64,000 nucleotides of DNA from Nephrocerus scutellatus (taxonomy: Eukaryota; Arthropoda; Insecta; Diptera; Pipunculidae), in assembly GCA_947095585.1 (NCBI GenBank), contig OX352763.1, forward strand, positions 39,544,010 through 39,608,009, read 5' to 3'. A program made the translations under genes and the position numbers. Under the pieces are notes generated by a model that saw only the letters and a program-made list of their open reading frames with translations, had not been told where the DNA came from and made no database searches. Below are positions 20,746-33,060 of the stretch, one piece after another (the stretch's first letter is position 1; every line of letters begins with the position of its first letter).

Positions 20746-22383
20746 GAAAACGAAATTATTTCTTGTGGAGTTGACGGTATATCTAATATAACAATTAAAA
20801 ATTCTCTATTTAGTATAGCTCACGACCTAGCTTTAAATTTTAACCTCTGCTTAACTACAGGAGTATTTCCGGATAGCACTTAAAATAGGTACGGTTAAAC
20901 CTCTCTTCAAGAATGGATATAAGAAATATATCACTAGCTATCGCCCAATTACCCTCCTGGGCTCCTTTTCAAAAAACCTCGAAAAATTTATGTAAGTGAG
21001 CCCTAAAAAAGTAAAACCTAGAAAAGATAAAGTTTCCTGATAGCCAGTTTTGATTTATAAAAAATTATCAACCTAAGAGGCACTTATTTCCTTTTTGTCT
21101 CCTTTGCATACATTTTTATCTCAGGGCGGCAACACTTTTTATGGACATTTCAAAATCATTCTATACTGTAAACCATAAGTTGTTATTATCTAAATTGTCT
21201 CACATTGGAGTTCAAAGAGTAGCATTAAGTCTAATTAAATCATACCTGTTAAACAGATTGCAAATTGTATTGATAAACGAGGTCTTCAGTAACGAACAAA
21301 GGGTAAATGTAGAAGTCCCTCAGGGGTCGGTTCTTGGACCTCTACTTTTTCTAATTTAAAGTAACTCTTCGTTTGGTCTTAATTTGAGAGGACAGATAGT
21401 TGCATTTGCAGACTATATGGCATTAATTTATTCGAGCTCAAATATAGATGGCGTAAAAGCATTGATTAACCATGATCTTGCGAGTCTTAAAAAATGGTTT
21501 TACGTACACAACATGATCTTGGGCCCCAAGTCGAAAGTTAAGTGGGATTTTCTGTTGCAGAATATAGCCCACATTTATTCATTATCTTCTATGAAATAAC
21601 TCAGTTTGCAATCGTTTTTACATTTCAATTGATGTTGTGAATTCATTTAAGTACCTAGGTTTGAGTGTGGATTCGCATCCTAACTTTAAAAATCATGTAT
21701 GTTGCTTAAAAAAAGCTGAGTTATGCATTACGGGCATTATATCTACTACTTGCAGAGAAGTAGCAGTCCAGAATTTTTGAGATTTCTATATTTTGCTTGG
21801 TTGAATCTCACCTAAACTATGGTCGATCATGTTGGGGTGGAATTTACATTTCAAACTTATCTTCAATTTAGTCAATTCAAAAATAAATACTAAAAGTTAT
21901 GAACTTTAAGCCGAGAATCTCGTTCCTTTATTTGTAAAATGCAATACCTTACGATATCTATATGTTTTCAAAATTCTGAGTACAAATTGGATTATCGAAA
22001 ATCGTAATATTGAACCAATTCTAATAGAATCAAAATTCCATTTCCAAACAAAGAACATTTTTGGAAATTCTTTGCTTATACTGCTCCAAAATTATTTAGT
22101 CAATTACCATACAATATTGTTCAAGTGAATCATTTAAAAGAATTTTTTCGTATGGTTAAAGTTTGGGTGTTTTCTTTTATATCATGTGTTTTTATAATAA
22201 TGACGGTAGTGTACAATATTGATTGAGCAACACTTTTAAGAATCGTGGCTACAATACATTTTCTGTGATAATAGGAGTCCACTATACATTTATTTCCGCT
22301 ATCTTATTATTCTGTATTATAATTGAAATTGTAAACTAAAGTCAAGGTGAAAATAAAAATGAAAAAAATGAAAAAAAAAAAGA
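20746..22383 (+). pseudogene. LINE family B, copy 1 (RT with 3' tail)
   Basis: Forward-strand remnant of a Jockey/CR1-group LINE. It starts with the RT N-terminal block (SYRPITLLGSFSK near 20945), then LMDISKSFYTVNHKLLLSKL (motif A aspartate present, 21138-21200), and EVPQGSVLGPLLFLI (21317). The catalytic box reads FADYMAL instead of FADD. The thumb includes LVESHLNYGRSCWGG near 21805. At least five stops or frame changes break it. It ends in an A-rich tail (gaaaaaaatgaaaaaaaaaa, to 22383). The endonuclease is absent, so it is 5'-truncated as well as decayed. Confidence 0.8.
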
Positions 22384-22424
22384 ATCAATAGACCCATGCG
22401 CACACCTTCCGACTAGTTACGACG

Positions 22425-22920
22425 GCGCTTACAATAATTTAGTTATTGCTTACAGGAAAACCCAAATTTGTAATTAGTCTGGTTTTTAAAATTCAGTTTG
22501 GAGAATATTTTATTTTTTCTTGAAGTGGACTCGAATATGCTGATTTCTTTAAAATTAATTTTTCCGCGACAATTTTGTATGCAGCACAAATTTTGCTAAC
22601 AAAATTAATTCGATTCTTACAGATTAATGTTGGAATTTCCGTATTTCAGGATGCATTAGGCATTTTTCAAATAATATCGATTGCTTACAGTTTGCTTACA
22701 CAGTGCCTAATTAATACTTGCACTAGAGAGTACTAAAAACTTCTTGTTCTTTTAATTTCAGTTCCATTTAACTTATTACTGAGCATCCTCGCCATTTGCT
22801 TACAAAATAATTCGATGCTGACAAAATAAAGTTCTAAAATATTTATATTTCAATATTTTTCAGAATTACTAATGAATGTTCCAAGTAATTTCGATGGCTC
22901 ACAATGTGCTTACAAGAAAC
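22425..22920. repeat. GCTTACA-rich degenerate repeat, left part
   Basis: The heptamer GCTTACA appears six times (near 22428, 22449, 22684, 22694, 22798, 22907), usually in TTGCTTACA(A)A context, within AT-rich sequence. Related motifs resume at 25090-25335, on the far side of the Jockey-like LINE. Confidence 0.55.
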
Positions 22921-24690
22921 TTATTCAATGCGTGTACTAGATCCCGCAAACGCACCCGTAGACGTGGATATGTTTACCGGGACATCTGTTGTCAGTGATT
23001 TAATTAGGAGTGGAAACTCTAAAAAATCATCGGGCACTGACGGGATTTCAAATTTTCTGCTTAAAAAGCTGCCGGGTTTGGCAATTTTGATGTTAACCAT
23101 CATATTCAACAATTGCATTAACAATGGATTCTTTCCAGACAACTGGAAGGTAGCCAAAGTAGTACCAGTACCGAAGAAAACTGACCGCTCCAGTTTAACT
23201 GGTTACCATAGCCATAGCTTTACTGTGTTGAGTCTTTGATCCGTAAAAAGATCAATGCGTATTGCTCGGAAAGAAATCTTATTCCTTCTCCCTCTGATGA
23301 AGCTTCACAGTAACGTCACTCGAGGACTGAATGTCAAAAGTAGTACAGTAGCCTGTTTGTTAGACATCGAAAAAGCTTTCGATAGCGTCTGGACAAACGG
23401 GCTTCTGTACAAACTTATTAGATTTGGTTTCCCCAATTATATTGTGAAAATAATTAAAAATTTTCTTTTTAACAGGGTCTTTTTTGTACAGGTGTATGGC
23501 AGCCCATCGACAAGGAAAAGGATTAAAGCCGGAGTTCCCCAAGACTCCAGACTTGCACCAGTCCTATTTAGCATCTTCACGGCGGATCAACCCACCAATA
23601 CAGCCGGAACAAGGACCATGCTTTTCGCGGATGACTCCATCACGTATGCCGTTTTCCGCTCTCCTGAGATAGCTGCCCGAAGAGTGGAGAAACACCTCCG
23701 AAATCTTTGGGAGTACTACCTGAAGTGGGGACTGACGATCAACGCCAACAAAACGGAACTCATCTGCTTCCGAGTACCAGCAACCGAAACAAGGATAAGA
23801 AAAATCGCAAGCCGGTGCAGAGCCTTAAAAATCACCCTTCCGGATAACACGACAATAAACACCAAGTCAGAGACTAAGTACCTGGGAATCAACTTTACTG
23901 AGAGGCTCAAGTTTAACTCTCATATCGATAAAACAATGAAAAAAGCGAACTACGCTCTTCATTTGGTGCACCCGCTACTAAGAAGACGAAACGGACTGTC
24001 CAACAACACCAGGCTGCTCATCTACAAGCAGCTCATCAGGCCAGTGATAACCTATGGCTATCCCATATGGTTCACCGTCTCACCAACAACGGTGAAGAAG
24101 ATCTCCCTATTTGAAAGGAAGGTACTTAGGATCCGTACAGGACTCTGGAGGGTGCCAAACAGCTATAAGTTTGTGTCGACTGCAAGACTTAACGAAGCGG
24201 CAGGTCTGCTGCCAATAACCGACCACTTGTTCCAAATGGCAAAGAAGTTCGTTGATGGGTTGGAAACACATCCAAGTCCGGAGATGCAAGGACTGAGAAT
24301 CGAGGAAATCGAGCCAAGCCACCGCTATATAAACATCAGAGGATTCACAGATGCTAGATTCGACGACATCTTTAATAATCAAGACGTCTCCTTCATTACA
24401 GAGGCTAAAGATCGCCCTGTCTATACCCCTCATATTCTTTTCATTTTTATTTTATTTTAAAATTTATTGTTTAAAATTAAATAGCTTTAAATATAACATG
24501 TAGTAGATTAAGTAGTCAAAAATATTGTTTAATTATAAGCAATACAAAATAAATTAAAACAATGTAAATACATCGGGCTCCTATTGTTGAGCCGACACTA
24601 ATTAATAATAGTTATTTATAAGTTTAGTTTTAAGTCAAAATTGTATATTACTTAAATGTTTAATAAAATATCTTAATCTAAAACCTTTTA
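22921..24690 (+). pseudogene. Jockey-like LINE: RT and C-terminal region
   Basis: The first part (22930-23210) encodes the N-terminal RT block KKSSGTDGISNFLLKKL and NWKVAKVVPVPKK, ending in a corrupted YRPI motif. Around 23210-23330 several small indels break the frame and remove the QFGFR block. From 23340 a frame of about 370 codons is intact: CLLDIEKAFDSVW (motif A), AGVPQDSRLAPVLFSIFTAD (PQGS changed to PQDS), MLFADDSITYAV (catalytic FADD intact), TKYLGINFTERLKF, IRPVITYGYPIW and the C-terminal LFQMAKKFVDGLETHPSPEM. The stop is at 24458-24460, followed by an AT-rich 3' region with AATAAA at 24663. The endonuclease and ORF1 are missing. A deleted relative of the thumb is at 35301-35476. 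Confidence 0.88.
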
Positions 24691-25075
24691 TTTATTTCTA
24701 GCGGAAATACCCGGCATTTCCCGGCTGCCCATCACACTGACCACCCGCACACTGACCTCTCACCAACTTACCTTCCGTCCAATGGCAAAAAATATATACG
24801 TGTTCGACTCGAATTCGAATTATGGTCATACAAAAATTCCATGGAAAAAATCACTTTCACTTTTTCCAAAATTTCCCAATTTTCCGGGCAATTTTTCCAA
24901 TTGTTCTTTCCGTATAAACCTTATTCGGCTTATGGCGAACATTTTGAAATAAAAATGAGCGAAATTAGTAAAGCCGTTTTTCAAGTGATACGGTTACTAA
25001 CGAACAGCATTTCATTTTTATTTATATATAGATAGAAGATTGAGCAATATGACGATAAACTTTTATTTGTTATTC
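24691..25075. other. Possible dispersed repeat tail between LINE and GCTTACA repeat
   Basis: Begins with 'ggaaatacccggcatttccc' and ends with 'aacagcatttcattttta' plus tttatatatagata, a style of ending I associate with dispersed fly repeats. With no second copy in the window I cannot confirm it. Confidence 0.35.
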
Positions 25076-25340
25076 AGCACTATGGCGACAATGCTTATAA
25101 AATAATGTCAATATTTCAGAAACACTAATGCATTATCCAAGGTATTTTGCTGGCTTAGAATATCCTGAATAGGAGATTATTTAAAACTTATATGTAACTA
25201 GGACATTGTTCTCTTCAGCTATATGTCAATACTGCTTACAAAATGCTTACATGCAACAGAGTGGAATAAAATTAAAATTTAGACATTGCTTGACTGCTAG
25301 CTCGATTGTCTTCAAACTGATAAGTTTGCTTACAAAATTT
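25076..25340. repeat. GCTTACA-rich degenerate repeat, right part
   Basis: GCTTACA or GCTTATA occurs near 25094, 25232, 25243 and 25328 in the same TTGCTTACAAAAT context as 22425-22920. Confidence 0.5.
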
Positions 25341-26835
25341 GATTGGTCATAATTCCCAGTTCAGTATTGATCTCAAATTCGATTTAAATAAAATAAAAAA
25401 ATAACTTGATTCCTTTTTCGAACTTTACATCCAAGTCTATTATAAGTATGAGTATAGTAACTAACTCCAAAAAAGTACACTCTGTGCAGTTGTATCTGCA
25501 AAAGGACATATGCACATAACTGAGCAGCAATTGATTCACAACACGCATCAATGCCGCCGAGAATAGCGTAGCGACGGCGGTGAGCAAGTGACCACCTGAT
25601 TAAAATGACAATCACATACTCAACGTGATATTGCGTACGTGATCGACAGATAATCATTTTCGTCGTCGTAGTCGAGGTATTTCTTGAGTATCCGCCTCTC
25701 TGCCGAGAATCCTTGGCTCGTCTTCGCTGATGGTCGACTCGACATAAACGAGCGACGTATATGGCATAAAATTCCTCACTTGATTTGAACACAGATCGAG
25801 TTGGTAGATGGACGACGACACCACATCGCGCAGCAGCGGCGTCATTATTATCATTGCGCGCTGGCCGTTCGCGTTCGTCGCGCCTGCTGCTGAGGCCTCT
25901 TTAAATATCCAACTTCCAATCTCGGAGACGGACAAAATACTTGAATGGCATGGAATTAATTCTTTTGCCGTTGACCGTCCGTCCGTCGCATTGCGAATCG
26001 CTACAAATGGACAGGACAGGAGAAACGATGTCTTCTGATAAATCTTCCACTCATTATTACTCGATTCCATTCCTAATTTAGACGTGACACATAGCCAACA
26101 CAACACAACCGATGACAGTGGCACAAAACAAACAGAAGCAGGTCTCACGCATGCATAAAATAATTGTGAATAGGCGATTTTAACTTTTGATTTGGATCAG
26201 ATGGATGGATGGAACATAACTGCAGCAGTACGTACAACCGAATATGGCAGAGGGTTGGTAGTAGTAGATCGTTGATAACAGACAAGCATCACAGACAGCA
26301 GCAGGCAAGCAAGCAATTGCTTTATTAATAAGCATTGCACGAGGCACGGGGTTAAAAGCGCTCTTGTTCTTCTGTCAGCGGATACACTGGGAAAATTATT
26401 GTTGCATATATGTACAACGTTTTTAGTTTTTAAAACTGCAGAACATATACAGATCCGGCATACCAGAGAATTAATGCATTCGATCGGCAGAGGTTAAAAG
26501 AACTGAAAATACTCAAAGCGCGAGTTATGGCAGCTTGGAAAAGCTAGACGTCACTTCAAACCCAAGTTATGTTAAAATCAAAATAAAATCATACACAATT
26601 CAGGGAGGATAAATTCAAAAATGAATTTCCACAAGGCTCTCCATTTTGCTGGATACTTTTTCCCAGATCATACAGAACGAAATTTTTAAACACTGTAATC
26701 ATTTTTGCTCGGGTGACGCTCGCCGGATCCAGTGTGTACTTTTACAATGGGTAATGTGTATACTTACAATACTTAAACCAATAACTAATACGCTAACTGC
26801 GTTGGGGTTCGGGGTAAAGAGTAGTTGACAACATA
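25341..26835. other. Non-coding stretch with one 164-codon frame
   Basis: No recognised gene. The reverse-strand frame 26148-25654 is 164 codons with a hydrophobic N-terminus (SSVVLCWLCV). Its body has no motif I know, and one frame of this size is about what chance would give in a window this long. Confidence 0.45.
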
Positions 26836-27212
26836 TTAAACTGTGCCACCCACTCTGCTACGAAAAGCAGGTAAAAACGTTGAAACGGGGAGATGTTCGG
26901 CTCTGGGACTGGGTGACAATGTACCAAACAGGGCACTCAATCTGATATGAATAGCCGGTAAAAACATTGGAACGGGGAGATGTTCGGAGGTGGGAGCTCC
27001 AAACAGCGCACTCACTTTTCCTACGAGCAGCCGGTAAAAACATTGAAACGGGGAGATGTTCGGAGCTGGGAGTGGATGACAATGTACCAAACAGGGTACT
27101 CACTCTGCTACGAGTAGCCGGTAAAAACATTCAAACGGGGGAGATGTTCGGAGCTGAAAGTGGGTGACAATGTACCAATCAGGGCACTCACTCTGCTATG
27201 AATAGCCGGTGA
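26836..27212. repeat. About 87-bp minisatellite, four and a half copies
   Basis: Units share 'gccggtaaaaacattgaaac', 'ggggagatgttcgg', 'gtgacaatgtaccaaacagg' and 'cactcactctgctacga'. The GTAAAAAC marker lies at 26871, 26958, 27034 and 27121, and its equivalent at 27209, so spacings are 87, 76, 87 and 88. The third unit lost 11 bases. Because 87 is a multiple of three, reverse-strand frames give a periodic peptide (EHLPVSMFLPA repeated), probably a by-product. Confidence 0.92.
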
Positions 27213-28570
27213 GTTACACTGGCGGTAATGGAGAATGGAAATGGGGTGAAGACGTTAGGGATGCTTCTATTTTTTCCTCATCTTGTTTTCAGAAACGAAG
27301 CCATCAACTAACAAGTAAGTCTTCTATTCTATTTGTTATTATTCTTATCCTTGAACGGATAAGAGTGTTTTAGCTTAGCACCGAGACTCTAGTGTTGTTA
27401 TCAAAGACGTCATAGTACCCACTTCAGATTTTATCTTAGATTCATCGTTATACCACAAAATCAGACGTCTCCGGTCAAAAGCCAACTGCCAATGCTTCAC
27501 TATCTTAACTAAAGGAACAATGCTGGATTTTTCTCAGCAATATGGTAACAAGTGGACCACAACCATTATCCAAATCAATGTCAGTGTAGGTTACTCAACC
27601 GGTTGAAGATCAACCCGAACAGAAGAAAGACCCTGCTGATAGTTTCAATTAAAAACGACGACATTCGGTTAAAGAGGATGGAGAAAGGTTACAGCAAGAT
27701 AGCAACTACATCATTCACAAGTTGTAAGCAGCCAAAGTTTATTTCGGTTAAGAACACTCCACGCGTATCCTGATCACTTAATCGAATGCTGATAAATCAG
27801 ATAAGCGATTTGCGGGAAGATTTTTTTTTGGGTGTACACTTACCGAGTAATTGGCCGCCCAGCTCAGAACCAAATCGTCTGCTATCGCGTTTGGATTTAA
27901 TCAAGTCCGACAAATAAGATAGTAATCACAGAATCACCTTACAAGGAGTGCCAAGGATCGGTCACCACCGCTCAGCTATTCACTTAAGAATCAACTTATG
28001 ATGATCGCTTATCCGCGTTCAGCCAACCAGCCATCGAACTGAAGCTGTGGTACCTCAATTCAACCAATGGAGTGTTAATTTAAGCTGATCGTAAGTCTCT
28101 CCTCCTCCTGCTGCTGCTTCTCCTCCTCCATAACTCGACTCTACCTTGATTAAGAGATAATTGGTGGCGGAATACCGAAGCTGCTAGCGGTTGTGTTGTG
28201 TGTGTGTGTGTTTTGGCGGTGTAGCGTATAGAAAAATGATTTCTTGATCCTAATAGAGTTATCCCCCCATCCATTTATGGTTGCATTTTGTCCGACAATC
28301 AAATTTCCACTCTTAAGGCGAGCGCGGTTGGCGAAATTCCAAAAACTTGGCAGTTGCTTCGGTTTTTTTGCTTCACCCATCTCCTGATGGCCATGCCATA
28401 TGCTCCTTGGATAACTCGCCTATTCATAATGTACTCTACGAGTATCAACCCCTCATGGCAAAGTGAAAATATGCTTTTAATGGTCGGCTGCTACGCTGGA
28501 GACCGACTCGTAGCCACCATGCCACCATGTATTTAATTTTTTTTCTTACTCCACTGGCATCGTCGAGGAA

Positions 28571-28592
28571 GACGACCGACCGACCGACCGAC
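28571..28592. repeat. (CGAC)n microsatellite
   Basis: Five copies of the tetranucleotide. Confidence 0.9.
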
Positions 28593-28937
28593 CATTTTAC
28601 TGCCTACCTGCCTCAATGCGCCGCACTTCTGAGTAGAATAGTTGTGTAGGATAGGCAAAGTACTCGACGACGACGAACGATTCAAAGGAACTCCTCCTGC
28701 TTATGCTGCTGCGCTCTTCACTTTTTACTCCTTCATGTCGTGAGGCACGTCATCAGTTAGAGAGCATCGGGAGGATCGCCAAACTGCATGACTGCAAAGT
28801 CACGTAAAGCTGAGGACTACCACTATGGCGGAATGGAATGGAGCATCATCGCATCGCATCGGGAACGCAAAGCAATTCATAATGGCAATGGCAAATGGCT
28901 GTGGAGTTGGTTTCGAATTTGGTTTGGTTTGGTTGGT

Positions 28938-29022
28938 GCCAGTCAGTCAGTCAGTCAGCGAGTCAGTAAGGCAGTCAGTCAGCCATTCAGCCATTCAGCC
29001 AGTCAGCCAGTCAGCCAGTCAA
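28938..29022. repeat. (CAGT)n and CAGCCATT/CAGCCAGT array
   Basis: CAGT repeats pass into 8-base units CAGCCATT then CAGCCAGT, the latter three times. Confidence 0.92.
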
Positions 29023-31133
29023 CCATTGCTGGGGAGACTATTTCATCCGCCGCGGCGCACCGTTGCCAAGGATAAATGGCGATATACGAGAACGTCGTGA
29101 GGCGGCCAAAAGGGGATTTCGTTTGCTTTCAATTCGGATCTACTCGTCGGTCGGTTGGCTCGATGGTTGAATGCTTGGATGGTTGGATATCGCTGCCAGT
29201 GGTGGTGCCCCGTTCATTTGTTTGCTCGTATCTTCCATTCATAATAGACCATTAAGCCATTTATGCTTGTACTACTCGCTGTCGTCCTCATCGTCGTCGT
29301 CGGCAACCATCGCTCTGTGTCCATATATTACTTACTGGATGAATATGGTACGAGATGCTGCACTCTGCACCGCTATGCTAAGAGCACACCAGCCAGAGAG
29401 CAGAGAGTCTATGATGCTGATGATGATACCAACTCCTCCAGCAGTGGAAATCCTGTCCTGTTCGTCATCCTTGTCGTCGCGTCGTCGGTCGGATGCAATT
29501 TGTGTGTTTTGTTTGTTTAGCAGGAGCACCAGCAGGGATAAATCTCTGATGCCGGCTCTAACAAAGAACAGCAGGAGTTGGCAGCAACAGCAGCAGCAGG
29601 CTGAAATAATTCCTTCTGCTCTAAGCGTTTATTTATTTATTTATTTAGAGCGCGCTATGAACACACGCTCTCGAGTCTCGAGTCCCCAAGGAAAGGATCG
29701 AATTAAAAGCGTGTTATAGGCACCATTTAATTTTATTGGAATTTCTATATGTGTGTGTGTGTAGGTGTGAGGAGTGTGTACTTCCGTGAAATGAAATGAA
29801 ACGCGAGTGACTCTATTGCTACGCTTGTTCAGAGGAAGGCATGCAAAGTTTATAGAGATGACGCTGATGCTGTTGTGGAGCTCAATACAATTGAGTGGTT
29901 GCCAGATTAGATTTACCGTTTTCAACAACACAAGTGGAGCATGTCGGGGTATAGAACACACGGAGTCACATCACACCACAAGTCGCCGCCTGATTTCAGA
30001 TGTCAAAACTTTACTTGTCGCACTCCATCGTACTGATACTGCAGTTGCTGCTCTGCTGCAGTGTAGACTTTTGGCCAATGTCCAACAACGATCGAGTGAA
30101 GTTATATGTAGATAGCTGTGCGGTGGCATTCAGACGCGACGACCACTTGGAATTTCACTGTGACCTGTGACAGCGCGCAAACGGATGGATGGTGGTGGTC
30201 GCCTTCGTCTTCTTCTACTTCTTCTTCTTCTCCTCCATTAAACAAATATCGAAAAATGTTATCTCCGCAAATAGATTTTCCATCAGCAGAGCTGTGTGGC
30301 AGCTTGTTGGCTGCTTGTCAAAAACGCAAAACAACAAGAAAACAAGGAAATCGCTAACCACATTCTGTGCAGTTCATTCATGCCGACGACGACGACGACA
30401 GTGTTTGTTTGATTTTGTTCTTAGCCAACTGCATAACGAGCGTTTTAATGCAGTAGTTTGTGCCGTCCCATGCTGTGCCGCCAGTGTTGCACAGAGCATT
30501 TGCTTTAAGCTGTCACTGTCACAAGAATTGATTTATTACAAAAACACACGACATTCGGATTTTGTTCTTCTACTTGTCGGAACAATCGGATAACTCCATG
30601 AAACTCCATGAAAATGAATTATATTGGGGGTATTTGGTGCTACTGAAATGTGGCATTAGAAGTACCAAAAGGTAAACTGGTAAGACCACCTTTGGTTTCT
30701 TTTTGAGCACCTTTTGGATAGAAACTGAGAATTTTGTGTAAAGTAATAAATTCTAAACCGAATAATAGAAGCTTTGTCAGGACCGAATAAATGATTTTGA
30801 TTAGGGACTCACAATTGTACAGGGTTTTTTGCACCGGAACCTATGGGCGTGGTCAGTGGCTCTGGGATCAGTGAGGAATCACTGGGTGGGTGCTCAGGTA
30901 GGGGGTTAGTGTGATGGGGGCAGCCGGGCAACGTCGGATAAGTTAGCTAGTAATTTTTTGGGTCAATTTCTATGGAATGTAACAAACATTATCAACGTAC
31001 AGTACAGACCTCAAAAAGTGTCAAATAGTCCCCGGAATAGCGAAAGCACATCAACCTCAACCTTAGGAGAGAAAAATTAAAAAATTGTGATCTGATCATG
31101 GAAAATCGAATATTAAAAATTAGGTATACAGGG

Positions 31134-31370
31134 TGGGCGCCGTGGCTCAGTGGATAAGAGCATGGCTTCTGAGCAGGTGGCTCGTAATTCAAATCCTAAT
31201 AATGACTTTGTTGGCCGACAGACCCACCTTGGCCTTCTTTGCAGCACGTTCACACGGAGAAAGCCACTGTCTTGATTATTCCTTGGTCTCTGGTGTGTTG
31301 TGATGGACAAATGTTAGGTCCCCGTTCGGATTACGGCTGAACATCACCGCTTAATCAGCACACGAAGTTC
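31134..31370 (+). repeat. tRNA-derived SINE, copy 1 (divergent body)
   Basis: The head 'cgccgtggctcagtggataa' (31139) with A box TGGCTCAGTGG is nearly identical to the SINE head at 52307. The B-box region is decayed ('aattcaaatcc' against GGTTCGAATCC). The body downstream differs from the copies at 37043 and 52303, apart from the phrase 'ccccgttcggatt' near 31320. It is either a second SINE family using the same tRNA head or a recombinant. Confidence 0.65.
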
Positions 31371-31509
31371 ATATTTTTTCCAATTTCCATTAAAATTCAC
31401 GAGGTTGTCTGCTTTCAATGGCTGTCAAACACAAACTAAATGACGCAGCTTGCTCAAAATTTGACAGTAGTCTATTAATAGATGACAGTTGACGGGAGCA
31501 GTGTCGCAT

Positions 31510-31925
31510 TTAAAGTCACTGACTAATAAAACTACCCTCGTAGCTAAGATTGTCGGCATTTCGTATGAACGCACGCTAAGCATCATTTAAAATGAACCTG
31601 GATTCGCCAAGCTTTCTACATGATGGGTTCCGCAACTTATTTCAGTTGCAACATAAACACACCATAAACACAATGTTTCGTAATCTATTTCCAAGGGATT
31701 CAAGGCATTTTTGGGTCAGATTTATGATGACGGATGAGACAGAAGTTCATCACTTTACCCATGAGACCAAGCAGCAGTCAAAAGAGTACATAAGATCAGG
31801 ATCGCAATCACCGAAGAAAGCTTAAGTTTTAAACTATCGGCGGACAAGGTGCTGGCATCAGTTTTTTGGGACGGAAACAGAATCAACGCATGGTTGATTA
31901 CTCTGACAAGCTAAAATACTTGCTA
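31510..31925 (+). pseudogene. Mariner transposase central fragment
   Basis: Forward-strand translation gives, across frames, IVGISYERTLSII (helix-turn-helix end), WVPQLISV, then TDETEVHHFTHETKQQSKEY (first catalytic Asp present, 31729-31788), SQSPKKA and VLASVFWDGNRINAWLI. The order matches mariner transposases of the mauritiana/irritans type. There are multiple stops and frameshifts. The second and third catalytic aspartates and both terminal repeats are missing. It is followed directly by LINE-derived sequence. Confidence 0.8.
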
Positions 31926-32235
31926 CAAGATCTCAAAAATTGCGAAGTTTACCTTGAAGGCTTGTCTGCCGATAAGACTTCAAACTACCCGCTGTGGAAA
32001 GCCATGAAGTCCCTAATGAAACCCGTTATGCACTCACCACTGATAAGAAAAACTTACAGCGAATGGCAAAAGGAGACAAGGAGAAAGCGGATTTATTTTC
32101 CGAGCACTTAGAAACAACGTCCAAGCCGTTCGACGGACAACCATTGACCGAAGATCCCAATGCCAACACGGAAACCGACAAATTTGACATTAAAGCCGTA
32201 TCGCTGTCCAAATTTCGAGAGACAAAAAGAAGGTT
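31926..32235 (+). pseudogene. Jockey-like LINE fragment: region before RT
   Basis: The translation PLWKAMKSLMKPVMHSPLIR, then after a frame change DKEKADLFSEHLETTSKPFD and VSLSKFRETKRRL, corresponds to the stretch that precedes the RT palm in Jockey-type LINEs (LWK..K, EKA..F..HL, V....V....L blocks). It ends where the RT proper would begin, at the edge of a BEL/Pao fragment. About 100 codons, dead. Confidence 0.6.
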
Positions 32236-33060
32236 GACAATTGAAATTGATTGGGTGGACTTCGGAGCCATCCAAGTACAACTTGTGAGTCGGTCCATGC
32301 GAATTTCTAACGGTTACTAGATTAATTGATGTGGCAATGGTGTGCATCAGTTTAGCGAGCAACAGGCTTCCGCAGAGTTCCAAATCGTCTTGGATGCAAG
32401 AATCAATATTTTGATTGTGTTATCTTGCAAAATAACACGGGCATAAGGCACGGCTGCGTATGGCTTTGTCGATGTGTCGCTGAATCCGTGAATCTGGAGA
32501 TTTTGAGTGTTTTATTATCATTAGAGGCTATGTTCTATTTTGATTATCTCCAGTTGTTTAATGTTCTGACGACATGTTAGCCATAGGTGTTATATTGAAC
32601 TCGGAACCGCATCATCCCATGGAAGTCCAAGTACCCACAGCTCCTGGATTGATCGATTCGTATCAGTTCAGCTCCAATGATAAGTGCGGCTCACGAAATT
32701 CTTCTGGAATTTGTTCAAGTAACGTTGCATTGTTCGATTACAATTTCCATTATCCATTTCTCAAAGCCCCAACATCTCAGTAAAGCCACCATTTGACGTT
32801 GTATCTCGAGCAAGGTGACGACATCGTCGGCGCCGGTCATCAAGTCATCTACATAGAAATCGGTGAGGGTGCCCTTTGCAACCACCGGATTTGATTCAGA
32901 TTCGTGTCGTGCTAATTGGTGGAGTGCGCGGATCGCCAAATACGGAGCACAACCAGTGCTCAGTCTGTCACAGTGTGTAGTCTGTAATCTCTAATTGGTT
33001 CATCGTTAAGGTAGCACCCATGCATATATCGACTGACATAGATTTTCAAGGAACGACGAG
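32236..33060 (-). pseudogene. BEL/Pao LTR retrotransposon fragment: RT and RNase H
   Basis: On the reverse strand, in order: NEPIRDYRLHTVT near 33000, GCAPYLAIRALHQLA near 32940, then DFYVDDLMTGADD (RT catalytic YVDD intact, about 32850). RNase H follows, with QIHGFSDTSTKPYAA near 32500, LELCGSLLLAKLM near 32370 and AWTDSQVVLGWL near 32290. The YVDDLMTGAD box and the GFSD, LELCGALLLA and WTDS sequence are signatures of the BEL/Pao group. The frame is lost between blocks and about 200 bases between RT and RNase H are compressed or decayed. No LTR, gag, protease or integrase is seen nearby. Confidence 0.82.

Larger units (their letters stand above)
27213..31130. other. Non-coding stretch with microsatellites
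   Basis: Includes CGAC (28571-28592) and CAGT (28938-29022) arrays, CAG-rich sequence at 29583-29602 and TTTA repeats near 29628-29648. Frames up to 182 codons (29171-29719) are low-complexity and overlap on both strands. Nothing resembles a conserved protein or RNA gene. Confidence 0.5.

Noticed and set aside
29171..29719. 182-codon forward frame
   Set aside because: Low-complexity serine and glutamine runs over CAG/TCG repeats, overlapped by other frames. No domain recognised.
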